From an uncultured Exiguobacterium sp. (lineage in GTDB: Bacteria > Bacillota > Bacilli > Exiguobacteriales > Exiguobacteriaceae): DNA of 64,000 nt. This document shows, one piece after another, positions 56,507-64,000 of the stretch. The stretch is taken from the NCBI GenBank assembly GCA_913775715.1, contig CAJYMC010000001.1:1-64000 (forward strand). Reading direction: 5' to 3'. The notes beneath the pieces were generated by a model. It searched no databases, was not told the origin of the DNA, and saw only the letters and a list, made by a program, of their open reading frames with translations. The first letter of the stretch is position 1. Each line of letters starts with the position of its first letter. The position numbers and the translations under genes were made by a program.

Positions 56507-57649
56507 ATGAACACGTTAAACCCATCTACGAATCCAACGCTCTCGATCATGGAAAAAATCGCGGGTCACGAACAAGTCGTCTTTTGCAACGACCCTGTAT
56601 CAGGGTTACAAGCGATCATCGCCATCCACGATACGACGCTCGGTCCCGCTCTCGGTGGTTGCCGCATGGCGCCTTACGCTTCTGTCGATGAAGCACTTGA
56701 CGATGTCCTCCGCCTGTCGCGCGGCATGACGTATAAATGCGCTGCAGCTGATGTTGATTTCGGTGGCGGTAAAGCCGTCATCATCGGTAATCCGGCAACG
56801 GATAAATCACCAGAGCTTTTCCGTGCCTTCGGTCGCTTCGTCGATTCGCTCGGTGGTCGCTTCTACACAGGAACCGACATGGGCACGACGATGGATGATT
56901 TCGTTCACGCTAGTCGGGAGACATCACGCATCGTCGGCATTCCGGAAGCCTTTGGTGGGAGTGGTGATTCATCGATCCCGACGGCTGAAGGTGTCGTCTA
57001 TGGACTGCGGGCGACAATCGAGACGTTATTCGGTTCGGACGACTTAAGTCGCGCGACTTATGCGATTCAAGGACTTGGAAAGGTCGGATTCAAGGTCGCC
57101 GAACAACTGTTACTCGCCGGTGCGACGATCTATGTTTCAGACGTCAATGAAGCCGCGCTCGCAGCAATCGTGACACAAGCCGAAATGGCACCTGGCACGG
57201 TTCGCGTCGTCTCACCTCACGAAATCCATCTAACAGACGCTGATATTTTCGTTCCATGTGCATATGGCGGTGTCATTCACGCTCAAAATATCGCCCTCTT
57301 ACCGTGCAAAGCCATCTGCGGTTCGGCGAACAATCAGCTTGCAGATGAACAGCTCGCTCACGTCTTGATGGATCGCGGCATCTTGTATGCACCAGACTAT
57401 ATCGTCAACGGTGGTGGGTTGATTCAAGTCGCTGACGAACTGTACGGAGCAAATCATGAACGGGTTCTCCTGAAGACGCGTCACATCTATGACGCCGTGC
57501 TCGAAGTCTTCAAGGAGTCGCAAGCAGAAAACATCACGACGGTCGAAGCGGCGAACCGGATGTGTGAAAAACGGATGCAAATCCGGGCAAAACACAACAA
57601 CATCTTTACGAATACGACAAAACCAAAATGGGATATCCGTAACCACTGA
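56507..57649 (+). CDS. pdh: phenylalanine dehydrogenase
   Basis: This 380-residue NAD-dependent amino-acid dehydrogenase deaminates phenylalanine to phenylpyruvate. It carries the catalytic lysines in GMTYK (K77) and FGGGKAV (K89), Asp124 in TGTDMGTT, and NAD motif GLGKVG at 189-194. It follows phenylalanine rather than leucine dehydrogenase: [15 protein letters not shown] where LeuDH has [24 protein letters not shown] where LeuDH has TAEDVGTTVED, and GGLIQVADE where LeuDH has GGVINVADE. Gly122 and Leu305 match the two pocket residues known to favour phenylalanine in the Lysinibacillus sphaericus enzyme. ATG at 56507 has GAGGAGG upstream. Its genes for the oxoacid dehydrogenase complex follow directly. 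Confidence 0.9.
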   Translation: MNTLNPSTNPTLSIMEKIAGHEQVVFCNDPVSGLQAIIAIHDTTLGPALGGCRMAPYASVDEALDDVLRLSRGMTYKCAAADVDFGGGKAVIIGNPATDKSPELFRAFGRFVDSLGGRFYTGTDMGTTMDDFVHASRETSRIVGIPEAFGGSGDSSIPTAEGVVYGLRATIETLFGSDDLSRATYAIQGLGKVGFKVAEQLLLAGATIYVSDVNEAALAAIVTQAEMAPGTVRVVSPHEIHLTDADIFVPCAYGGVIHAQNIALLPCKAICGSANNQLADEQLAHVLMDRGILYAPDYIVNGGGLIQVADELYGANHERVLLKTRHIYDAVLEVFKESQAENITTVEAANRMCEKRMQIRAKHNNIFTNTTKPKWDIRNH

Positions 57650-57662
57650 AGGAGGGACTGAC

Positions 57663-58712
57663 ATGGAGCAACATTTTCCGATTCAACGCATCATCGATGA
57701 AGAAGGTCGTATCATCGATGCCTCAAAAGAACACGATCTGACGAAAGAGCTTGCCCTCACCCTGTATGAACAGATGCACCGGATCCGGACGTTCGACCGG
57801 AAGGCGATCAACTTACAACGCCAAGGGCGCCTCGGCACTTATGCACCGTTCGAAGGACAAGAGGCAGCGCAAGTCGGTAGTGCACTGGCGTTGTCCGATC
57901 AGGACTGGTTATTCCCGACGTACCGGGATCACGGTGCGACGTTGACGTTCGGTGCCGACATGGTGCGGACCCTTCTCTACTGGAACGGGCGCGTCGAAGG
58001 TTGCGTGCCGTCTGAAAAACACATCTTCCCTCCTGCCGTACCGATTGCGACGCAAATTCCACATGCCGTCGGTGCCGCATGGGCAGAAAAACGAAAAGGT
58101 ACGACGAACGTTGCGGTCGCCTACTTTGGTGACGGGGCGACGTCTGAAGGCGACTTCCATGAAGGAATGAACTTCGCGAGTGTCTTCCAAGCACCAGTCA
58201 TTCTGTTCAACCAAAACAATCAATTCGCAATTTCTGTCCCGATCGAAAAACAGATGCATTCTGAAACGATCGCACAAAAAGCAATCGCCTACGGGATGCC
58301 GAGCGTCCGAATCGATGGGAACGATGCATTTGCCGTCTATTTCACGATGCAAGCAGCCGTTGCGCGTGCCCGATCTGGTGGTGGACCAACATTGATTGAA
58401 GCCGTCACGTGGCGATTTGGTGCGCATACGACAGCAGACGATCCAACGAAATACCGTGATCAAGCCCGCTCGCGTGACCGGGTCGATCCGCTCGATCGAC
58501 TTGAACAGTTCTTAAAACACCAAGGCTACTTTGACGAAACCTGGATGCAACAGCTACAGGAACGGCATCAAGCAGAAGTCGAAGCGGCAGTAACTGCGAT
58601 GGAGCAATTCAAGGCACCAGACGTCAATGACTTGTTCGACCATACGTACGCGACCTTACCGGTTGATGTCCAGCAACAAAAAGAAGCGTATCTGCTAGCA
58701 AGGGGGAAATGA
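57663..58712 (+). CDS. 2-oxoacid dehydrogenase complex E1 alpha subunit
   Basis: This 349-residue thiamin-diphosphate enzyme subunit decarboxylates a 2-oxo acid. The ThDP motif GDGATSEGDFHEGMNFAS near residues 158-175 ends with FNQNNQFAISVP near 185-196. The second segment RFGAHTTADDPTKYR near 257-271 matches the conserved phosphorylation-loop region. It resembles bacterial PDH/BCKDH E1 alpha; the preceding phenylalanine dehydrogenase and the divergent paa operon suggest phenylpyruvate as a substrate. GGAGGGACTG precedes the ATG, 13 bp after the dehydrogenase gene. Confidence 0.93.
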   Translation: MEQHFPIQRIIDEEGRIIDASKEHDLTKELALTLYEQMHRIRTFDRKAINLQRQGRLGTYAPFEGQEAAQVGSALALSDQDWLFPTYRDHGATLTFGADMVRTLLYWNGRVEGCVPSEKHIFPPAVPIATQIPHAVGAAWAEKRKGTTNVAVAYFGDGATSEGDFHEGMNFASVFQAPVILFNQNNQFAISVPIEKQMHSETIAQKAIAYGMPSVRIDGNDAFAVYFTMQAAVARARSGGGPTLIEAVTWRFGAHTTADDPTKYRDQARSRDRVDPLDRLEQFLKHQGYFDETWMQQLQERHQAEVEAAVTAMEQFKAPDVNDLFDHTYATLPVDVQQQKEAYLLARGK

Positions 58713-58713
58713 G

Positions 58714-59712
58714 ATGGCAACACCAATCAATCGTCAAACAGAGATGACACTCGTTCAAGCTGTCACGGATGCCCTGCGGACAAAATTGTCGGAGGATGAG
58801 ACGACACTCGTCCTTGGAGAGGACGTCGGAAAAAACGGTGGTGTCTTCCGAGCGACGGACGGCTTACAGGAAGAGTTCGGGGAAGACCGGATCGTCGATA
58901 CACCGCTCAGTGAAGCCGGCATCGTCGGTACGTCGATCGGTCTTGCCATCAATGGCTTTAAACCGATCGTCGAGATTCAATTTCTTGGCTTCATCTACCC
59001 TGCCTATGAACAAATCATGACACACGTCTCCCGGATCCGGATGCGGACGATGGGACGGTACAGTGTGCCGATGGTCATTCGTGCGCCTTATGGTGCCGGC
59101 ATCCGGGCACCGGAAATCCATTCCGACAGCACGGAAGCACTCTTTACATCGATGCCTGGTCTCAAGGTCGTCTGTCCGGCGACGCCATACGATGCAAAAG
59201 GGTTATTGATTGCTGCGATTGAAGATCCGGATCCCGTGTTGTTCCTTGAGTCGATGCGCAGTTACCGCTCATTTAAGGAAGTCGTACCGAGCGAATCGTA
59301 TACCGTTGAAATCGGAAAAGCGCGCTGCGTCAGCGAAGGGACGGACGTGACGTTGATCGCCTGGGGAGCAATGGTTCAAGTAGCCCAAAAGGCAGCAACG
59401 GCTGCTCAGGAACGCGGGATTTCTTGCGAAGTCCTCGACTTACGGACGCTTTCTCCGCTTGACCGGGAAACGATTGCTGCTTCCGTTCAAAAGACGGGTC
59501 GTGCCGTCATCGTTCATGAAGCCGCAGCAATGGGTGGTCTCGGTAATGATCTCGTGACATTGATCAACGATACGGCGTTTCTTTATTTACGGGCACCGAT
59601 TGCCCGCGTGACCGGTTTTGATGTTCCGGTTCCGCTGTTCGCCCTCGAAGACCATTACATTCCGACGCCAGAACGTGTCCTTGCGACGATTCAGCGTACG
59701 GTCGAGTTTTAA
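58714..59712 (+). CDS. 2-oxoacid dehydrogenase complex E1 beta subunit
   Basis: This 332-residue transketolase-fold subunit completes the E1 alpha2-beta2 enzyme. Conserved segments are LVQAVTDALRTKLSEDE near residue 13, VLGEDVGKNGGVFRATDGL near 33-51, DTPLSEAGIVGTSIGLA near 62-78, and IRAPYGAGIRAPEIHSDS near 123-140, with His136 lining the active site. It follows E1 alpha with a single base between stop and start. Confidence 0.94.
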   Translation: MATPINRQTEMTLVQAVTDALRTKLSEDETTLVLGEDVGKNGGVFRATDGLQEEFGEDRIVDTPLSEAGIVGTSIGLAINGFKPIVEIQFLGFIYPAYEQIMTHVSRIRMRTMGRYSVPMVIRAPYGAGIRAPEIHSDSTEALFTSMPGLKVVCPATPYDAKGLLIAAIEDPDPVLFLESMRSYRSFKEVVPSESYTVEIGKARCVSEGTDVTLIAWGAMVQVAQKAATAAQERGISCEVLDLRTLSPLDRETIAASVQKTGRAVIVHEAAAMGGLGNDLVTLINDTAFLYLRAPIARVTGFDVPVPLFALEDHYIPTPERVLATIQRTVEF

Positions 59713-59725
59713 GGAGCTGAATGCC

Positions 59726-60943
59726 ATGATCGAAGTTAAATTACATGATGTCGGTGAAGGAATGACAGAAGGTGAAATCGCCCATTACCTCGTTCAAGTC
59801 GGAGACCATGTCACGACGGATCAACCGGTCGTCGAGGTCGCGACCGATAAGATGGTCGCCGAACTACCGGCTCCTGTTTCCGGGATCGTCAAGGAAATCA
59901 TCGTTCCGGTCGGTCAGACGGTGCAAGTCGGTACGACGTTATTGCACATCGAAGCAAGTAACGCTTCCGACATGCCGGTCGCGGTAACACCTGAAGCGTC
60001 GCCCGCTCCTGAACCAGCATCGGTTGCTGTCACCGCCCCACCTGTTCAAGTTTCTCCAGCAAAACGGGTCCTTGCGACACCCTATACGCGAAAAATCGCT
60101 CGTGATCACGGGATTGATATCGAAGCTGTCACGGCTTCCGATCCATCGGGTCGCGTCTCGGAGGACGATGTGCTTCGCTTCGTCCAGGCTACTACTGCTC
60201 CACAAGAGACAGCTACGCCGATCATTGAAGAGGTCACGTACCAACAAACCTTACCGGAAACGATTCCGTTTCGCGGCATTCGCAAGCAAATCGCGAAAAA
60301 GATGACCCAGTCACTTTACACGATTCCCCATGTCACTCACTTCGAGGAAGTCGATATGACGCGTTTGCTTGCACTACGTGCCGAATGGAAAGCGGCTGGA
60401 CGAAACATCAACGTCAACGCCTTCTTCATCAAAGCCTTGATTGTTGCCTTAAAAGAGTATCCTGTCTTTCATGCCAAGCTCGATGAAACAAATGCATGTA
60501 TTCGATTAGAGCAGGATTTCCATTTTGGCATGGCAACGGAAACACCGGACGGGTTGATGGTTCCGGTCATCCGTCATGCCGATCAGCTTTCACTGACGGA
60601 ACTGCATGAACAATTGGTTGCGCTACAACAACGTGCTCAAAACGGTACCTTGCGCGCAGCAGACTTAAAACCAAGCACTTTTACGATGAGTAATGTCGGT
60701 CCACTTGGTAGTACGGGAGCAACACCGATCATCAACTATCCGGAGACAGCACTGATTGCCTTCCATAAGACGAAAAAACGAGCCTGTGTCGATGAGAATG
60801 ATCAAATTGTCGTTCGCTCGATGATGAATTTGTCAATGTCGTTCGATCATCGTGTCGCAGACGGGGCAACGGCTGTTGCCTTTACGAACCGATTCGTGTC
60901 ACTGATTGAACATCCGACCACCCTACTTTTGGAGTTGATCTAA
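59726..60943 (+). CDS. 2-oxoacid dehydrogenase complex E2 (dihydrolipoyl acyltransferase)
   Basis: This 405-residue protein has one N-terminal lipoyl domain (lysine in VATDKMVAELPAP near residue 43), an Ala/Pro-rich linker, a peripheral-subunit-binding domain near 115-155 (ATPYTRKIARDHGIDIEAV, then SDPSGRVSEDDVLRF) and a catalytic core. The catalytic His-Asp pair is in MSFDHRVADG near 376. The active-site surroundings (SNVGPLGSTGATPIINYPE near 320) are of the branched-chain acyltransferase type. Substrate range must include the acyl group made by this E1. AAGGAGC precedes the ATG; the frame extends upstream inside E1 beta but is not used. Confidence 0.93.
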   Translation: MIEVKLHDVGEGMTEGEIAHYLVQVGDHVTTDQPVVEVATDKMVAELPAPVSGIVKEIIVPVGQTVQVGTTLLHIEASNASDMPVAVTPEASPAPEPASVAVTAPPVQVSPAKRVLATPYTRKIARDHGIDIEAVTASDPSGRVSEDDVLRFVQATTAPQETATPIIEEVTYQQTLPETIPFRGIRKQIAKKMTQSLYTIPHVTHFEEVDMTRLLALRAEWKAAGRNINVNAFFIKALIVALKEYPVFHAKLDETNACIRLEQDFHFGMATETPDGLMVPVIRHADQLSLTELHEQLVALQQRAQNGTLRAADLKPSTFTMSNVGPLGSTGATPIINYPETALIAFHKTKKRACVDENDQIVVRSMMNLSMSFDHRVADGATAVAFTNRFVSLIEHPTTLLLELI

Positions 60944-60944
60944 C

Positions 60945-62342
60945 ATGGTTGTTGGCGAACTTACACAAGAACGGGATCTCCTGATCATCGGTGGAGGTCC
61001 CGCCGGTTACACGGCAGCGATTCGCGCCGCACAAGGCGGTCGAAACGTTACATTGATTGAACAAACTGAACTCGGTGGACTTTGTTTGAACAGAGGCTGT
61101 ATCCCGTCCAAGGTCTATGCGCATGCAGCAGAAGAGATGTTACGCTTGCCGCATCTTGAAGACCTTGGATTCACCGCCCCTGCTGTCCATGACTTCAGCA
61201 AACTGAATGCTTACCGGAATCGTGTCGTGCAGCAATTACGTCAAGGAGTGGTCGCCCTCTGTCAGGCGAACCAGATTGAACATATCTCTGGTGCAGCCTC
61301 CTTCCTGTCAGAGGACCGGATCGGCGTCGAGTCGGGACATCAGTTCGATACGTACCGATTCCAGGACGTTATCATTGCGACCGGTAGTCACAGCATCCAG
61401 CACGAGGAATCGTGTCGTTTGAACGCCGAACAGCTTTATCAACTCGAGCAACTGCCAGATAGCCTATTGATCATTGGATCTGACACGTTAGCACTCGAAG
61501 CGGCCGCCTGTTTCCACGCACTTGGGACAGAGGTGACGTTGTTCGCGGATCAATTATCACTCGAACCAAGCCTTGAAAAGGAACTGAAGCGGACATTCAA
61601 AAAACAAAAAATCCGTCTCGTGTCGGATGTCGTGACACGTATCGAGGCTTCATCGGACGCAACCGTCACCGTCATGAAAAACGGAGAAGAAGTCGCCTAT
61701 CAGGGGGCCAATCTGTTCCAGTCCCTTTCCCGGATCCCGAACAGTTTGACACTCGGTCTCGAACGGATCGGTGTGACGCTTGCAGAAGACGGAACGATTC
61801 CAGTCGACGCAACGGGACGAACGAATCAACCGCATATTTACGCAATCGGTGATGTGACACCGGGTCCACAGCTCGCCATCCGTGCGATTCATGAAGCGAA
61901 GCGAACGGCAGCTCACTTGTCTGGTCAAGACGTCGATCCGACGACACCGTATTATCCGACGGTTCTACGGACCTTCCCACCGATTGCTTCGGTCGGGATG
62001 ACGGAACAAGAAGCGGTCGAAGCCGGACATGCTGTTCAGAGCGGACAGTTCCCGCTGAATGCAAACGGAGCGACGACGATCGAAGGTGGTAGTGGATTCG
62101 TCAAAGTCATCGCTGACGAGCAAACATCACTGATCCTTGGTATTCACATGATTGGGGACGATGCTCATCGTCTCGTCGGACAATTCACCCAAGCACTGGA
62201 ACTGACAGCAAAACGGGAAGATCTCCTCTTCCCTGTCATGGCACATCCGAGTCGAAGCGAAGCCTTGACGGAATCGATGGAAGCCTTATTTGGTCAATCG
62301 ATCCATCTTCCACCACGTCAACAGGTCGGTTCGCGCGCGTAA
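60945..62342 (+). CDS. divergent dihydrolipoamide dehydrogenase (E3)
   Basis: This 465-residue flavoprotein reoxidises dihydrolipoyl groups of E2. FAD motif GGGPAG at 16-21, redox disulfide C47/C52 in GGLCLNRGCIPSK, and the C-terminal His434-Glu439 pair are intact. The second Rossmann motif, usually GGGYIG, is here GSDTLA at 178-183, so the canonical glycines of the NAD domain are missing, and RIPNS stands in place of RRPNT near 270. It is less like housekeeping LpdA than its partners are like normal subunits. It may have weakened NAD binding, use another acceptor, or simply diverge. It ends the operon. Confidence 0.88.
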   Translation: MVVGELTQERDLLIIGGGPAGYTAAIRAAQGGRNVTLIEQTELGGLCLNRGCIPSKVYAHAAEEMLRLPHLEDLGFTAPAVHDFSKLNAYRNRVVQQLRQGVVALCQANQIEHISGAASFLSEDRIGVESGHQFDTYRFQDVIIATGSHSIQHEESCRLNAEQLYQLEQLPDSLLIIGSDTLALEAAACFHALGTEVTLFADQLSLEPSLEKELKRTFKKQKIRLVSDVVTRIEASSDATVTVMKNGEEVAYQGANLFQSLSRIPNSLTLGLERIGVTLAEDGTIPVDATGRTNQPHIYAIGDVTPGPQLAIRAIHEAKRTAAHLSGQDVDPTTPYYPTVLRTFPPIASVGMTEQEAVEAGHAVQSGQFPLNANGATTIEGGSGFVKVIADEQTSLILGIHMIGDDAHRLVGQFTQALELTAKREDLLFPVMAHPSRSEALTESMEALFGQSIHLPPRQQVGSRA

Positions 62343-62385
62343 TCCAAAAGAGGTGCCTCTGCGTCAGAAGCACCTCTTTTGGATT
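62341..62385 (+). terminator. terminator of the oxoacid dehydrogenase operon
   Basis: AATCCAAAAGAGGTGC and GCACCTCTTTTGGATT form a 16-bp stem with an inner TCTG/CAGA. There is no separate T-run after it. Confidence 0.7.
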
Positions 62386-62420
62386 CATCACTTCATTTCG
62401 TGTAGAAAGGAAAACATGTC

Positions 62421-62921
62421 ATGGAACTGTACTTCACTCGTTTGCAATGGAATACACATACGTTTCCGGTCGCCGCTACAGCAGATGGTCTCTGTTATGT
62501 CGGCGCTTGGGATGAACCGGAGGATGTATTCGACGAATGGTCGCGGAAACACTTCCCCCGAGCCGAGCGGACTGCTTCTGATACCGCGCTTGCTCCGTAT
62601 ACGGAGCAGCTACTGGCTTATCTAAATCAGCAGTCGACGACACTGTCCTTTCCAATCGCACCAGTCGGTACCCCGTTTCAACTTGAAGTCTGGCATGCTT
62701 TACGCGCGGTACCATACGGTCAAACCGCCACCTACTCCGATATCGCGGAACGTCTCTTCCGGCCGAATGCGACTCGCGCGATTGGCACGGCAATTGGGAA
62801 AAATCGATTACTGCTTGCGATCCCATGTCACCGGATCATTGGCAAAAAAGGCGATCTGCTCGGGTATCATGGCGGTCTGAATATGAAGCGGACACTACTC
62901 GCGCTCGAGCAACGCCTCTGA
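62421..62921 (+). CDS. ogt: methylated-DNA--protein-cysteine methyltransferase
   Basis: This 166-residue DNA-repair protein transfers O6-alkyl groups from guanine to its own cysteine. The active site is LAIPCHRIIGKKGDLLGYHGG near residues 130-150 (Cys in PCHR), and the helix-turn-helix region FQLEVWHALRAVPYGQTATYSDIAE lies near 85-109. The N-terminal part is short. AGAAAGGAAA precedes the ATG. Its 3' end overlaps the convergent VOC gene by 27 bp. Confidence 0.94.
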   Translation: MELYFTRLQWNTHTFPVAATADGLCYVGAWDEPEDVFDEWSRKHFPRAERTASDTALAPYTEQLLAYLNQQSTTLSFPIAPVGTPFQLEVWHALRAVPYGQTATYSDIAERLFRPNATRAIGTAIGKNRLLLAIPCHRIIGKKGDLLGYHGGLNMKRTLLALEQRL

Positions 62922-63305
62922 TTCTCGTCCCTCTTCGCTGAACGATAGAGCGAACAGAATCCCGAACGGATCGCGGACTTGCGCATACCAACCTCCAAAG
63001 TCTGCTATCGCAAGAGGTGTGACGATTTGACCGTCTGTCGTTAATCGCAGATACACTTGCTCGAGCTCTTCAAGCGACGTAAAAGTCAACAACAGATGGA
63101 GCGAAGAAGAGGTATTCGGTGCGTCACTCTCGTCCCACAGCATCAATTCAAACGCCCCATTGGATAAATGTGCGTGATAGACGGTATCTTCTGCTTCATC
63201 AAGTAAGAGACGACGACGTGTCATCGTAAATACGTTTTCGTAGTACACGATCGCCTGCTTGGCTTGTCCCGAAAAAACGAGACAAGGAGTAGCGGCATAC
63301 TGCAT
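62895..63305 (-). CDS. VOC-family (PhnB-like) protein
   Basis: This 136-residue glyoxalase/VOC-fold protein has the PhnB-type start ATPCLVFSGQAKQAIVYYENVF, VYHAHLSNGAFELMLWDES near residues 49-67 and the closing GGWYAQVRDPFGILFALSF near 108-126. Function is unknown; VOC proteins bind metals or small hydrophobic ligands. ATG at 63305 has AAAGGAGGAC in front. It converges on ogt with overlapping 3' ends. Confidence 0.87.
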   Translation of the reverse strand: MQYAATPCLVFSGQAKQAIVYYENVFTMTRRRLLLDEAEDTVYHAHLSNGAFELMLWDESDAPNTSSSLHLLLTFTSLEELEQVYLRLTTDGQIVTPLAIADFGGWYAQVRDPFGILFALSFSEEGRESEALLERE

Positions 63306-63375
63306 GAAAAGTCCTCCTTTCATTATGCTTTAGTATTACCTTTCGCACTTTTCTTCCCGATTTCCTTCTATACAC

Positions 63376-63421
63376 AAAAAGCCCCACTTTCCTGTCTAAC
63401 CGGACACGGAAAGTGGGGCTT
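63376..63421. terminator. terminator after galM
   Basis: AGCCCCACTTTCC.GTC and GAC.GGAAAGTGGGGCT pair into a long stem; the minus strand continues with TTTTT, so it ends the galM transcript. Confidence 0.85.
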
Positions 63422-63435
63422 CTTCTTCGAATCAA

Positions 63436-64000
63436 TCAAGACACTACACCAAAGCGATAAGCTGTTTTCCAGTGATAGGTCTCACCGGGTGACAACAAGA
63501 TTGATGGAAAATCAGATTCATGGACTGCATTCGGATGCACTTGTGCTTCAAGGCATAAACCAAGTGATGGTCGAGCAGGAACACCGTGAACCGTATAATC
63601 GGTCAGTAGTTGCGTTCCCGTATAGAGCACGATCGCCGGCTGATTCGTTGTCACGTCGACGAAACGACCGGACACCGGATCTTCAAGTCGAAGTGTGTCA
63701 TCCCGCAATACGAAGGGATGATCATAGCCGTTTCCAACAGCAATCGTCTCGGGATGCTCCGGCGTAATCCCGTCACGAATCGACTGACCGTTCCGGAAAT
63801 CAAACGGGGTTCCGGAGACATCCCGCTGTTCCCCTGTCGGTAAGCCGTCTGGCTGGACCGGTAAGTAGCAGTCGCTTGGTAACGTCAAGACATGATCTAA
63901 CACATCCCGCTTCGCATTTCCCGATAAGTTGAAGTACGTATGATTCGTCAGATTGAGTGGTGTCGTCTGATCCGTCACGGCCGTCATCTCAAGCGTCAAT
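63436..64000 (-). CDS. galM: aldose 1-epimerase (mutarotase), cut by right window edge
   Basis: This is the C-terminal part of about 188 residues of a galactose mutarotase; the N-terminal half lies beyond position 64000. Family segments are LNLTNHTYFNLSG near the visible start, with the His that acts as general acid, FDFRNGQSIRDG, GNGYDHPFVL with a second active-site His, and QPAIVLYTGTQLL. The late Glu of the active site is in CLEAQVHPNAVHES. No galactose genes are visible nearby. Confidence 0.93.
   Translation of the reverse strand, partial: LTLEMTAVTDQTTPLNLTNHTYFNLSGNAKRDVLDHVLTLPSDCYLPVQPDGLPTGEQRDVSGTPFDFRNGQSIRDGITPEHPETIAVGNGYDHPFVLRDDTLRLEDPVSGRFVDVTTNQPAIVLYTGTQLLTDYTVHGVPARPSLGLCLEAQVHPNAVHESDFPSILLSPGETYHWKTAYRFGVVS

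Noticed and set aside
56507..57649. Leucine dehydrogenase annotation
   Set aside because: Discriminating residues and motifs match phenylalanine dehydrogenase instead (Gly122, Leu305, [10 protein letters not shown]).

Overview
The window looks like chromosome of a mid-GC Bacillales bacterium, most reminiscent of Exiguobacterium. The genus is inferred; the order Bacillales is well supported. Supporting signs are the gene order moxR-DUF58-transglutaminase-guaA-pbuG, SAM-I, purine and guanidine-I riboswitches with intrinsic terminators, strong GGAGG Shine-Dalgarno sites, a LexA (DinR) box, and a sigma-B-like promoter. No tRNA, CRISPR array, prophage or insertion sequence was recognised.

Layout. 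1-330: promoter and leader of an rRNA operon leaving by the left edge. 0.3-9.7 kb: proline dehydrogenase, a purine permease behind a guanine riboswitch and a likely PurR box, guaA behind its own guanine riboswitch, and a moxR/DUF58/transglutaminase operon. 9.8-19.5 kb: methionine salvage in two divergent operons, each under a SAM-I riboswitch: mtnK-mtnA plus a sugar-type ABC importer (probably for methylthioribose), and mtnW-X-B-D. 19.5-37 kb: mixed housekeeping and stress genes: an SOS polymerase with a YolD partner, ZIP transporter, Zn/Cd ATPase, uppP, LemA/TPM pair, EAL phosphodiesterase, guanidine-riboswitch SMR pair and a secreted SH3b-NlpC/P60 hydrolase. 37-45 kb: M20 amidohydrolase, SAM-riboswitch msrA, an ArsR-type regulator with an MFS exporter, a Crp-type regulator between two half-size YdcZ transporters, an intergenic repeat and a gamma-carbonic-anhydrase-like protein.

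45-62.4 kb is the most striking part. A phenylacetate operon (paaK-A-B-C-D, an EthD-like gene, enoyl-CoA hydratase, aldehyde dehydrogenase, paaH, paaJ, a second hydratase, paaX) is divergent from an operon coding for a hot-dog thioesterase, a phenylalanine (not leucine) dehydrogenase and a complete four-subunit 2-oxoacid dehydrogenase complex. Read together, the two operons encode phenylalanine -> phenylpyruvate -> phenylacetyl-CoA -> ring epoxidation and beta-oxidation, in which the dehydrogenase complex would feed phenylacetyl-CoA directly into the Paa pathway and bypass PaaK. The E3 subunit has lost the usual glycine motif of its NAD domain, and no paaE, canonical paaG or paaZ is present.

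The right edge carries ogt, a VOC protein and a galM cut by the window end. Starts were chosen by Shine-Dalgarno spacing and family alignment; several differ from the longest possible reading frame.
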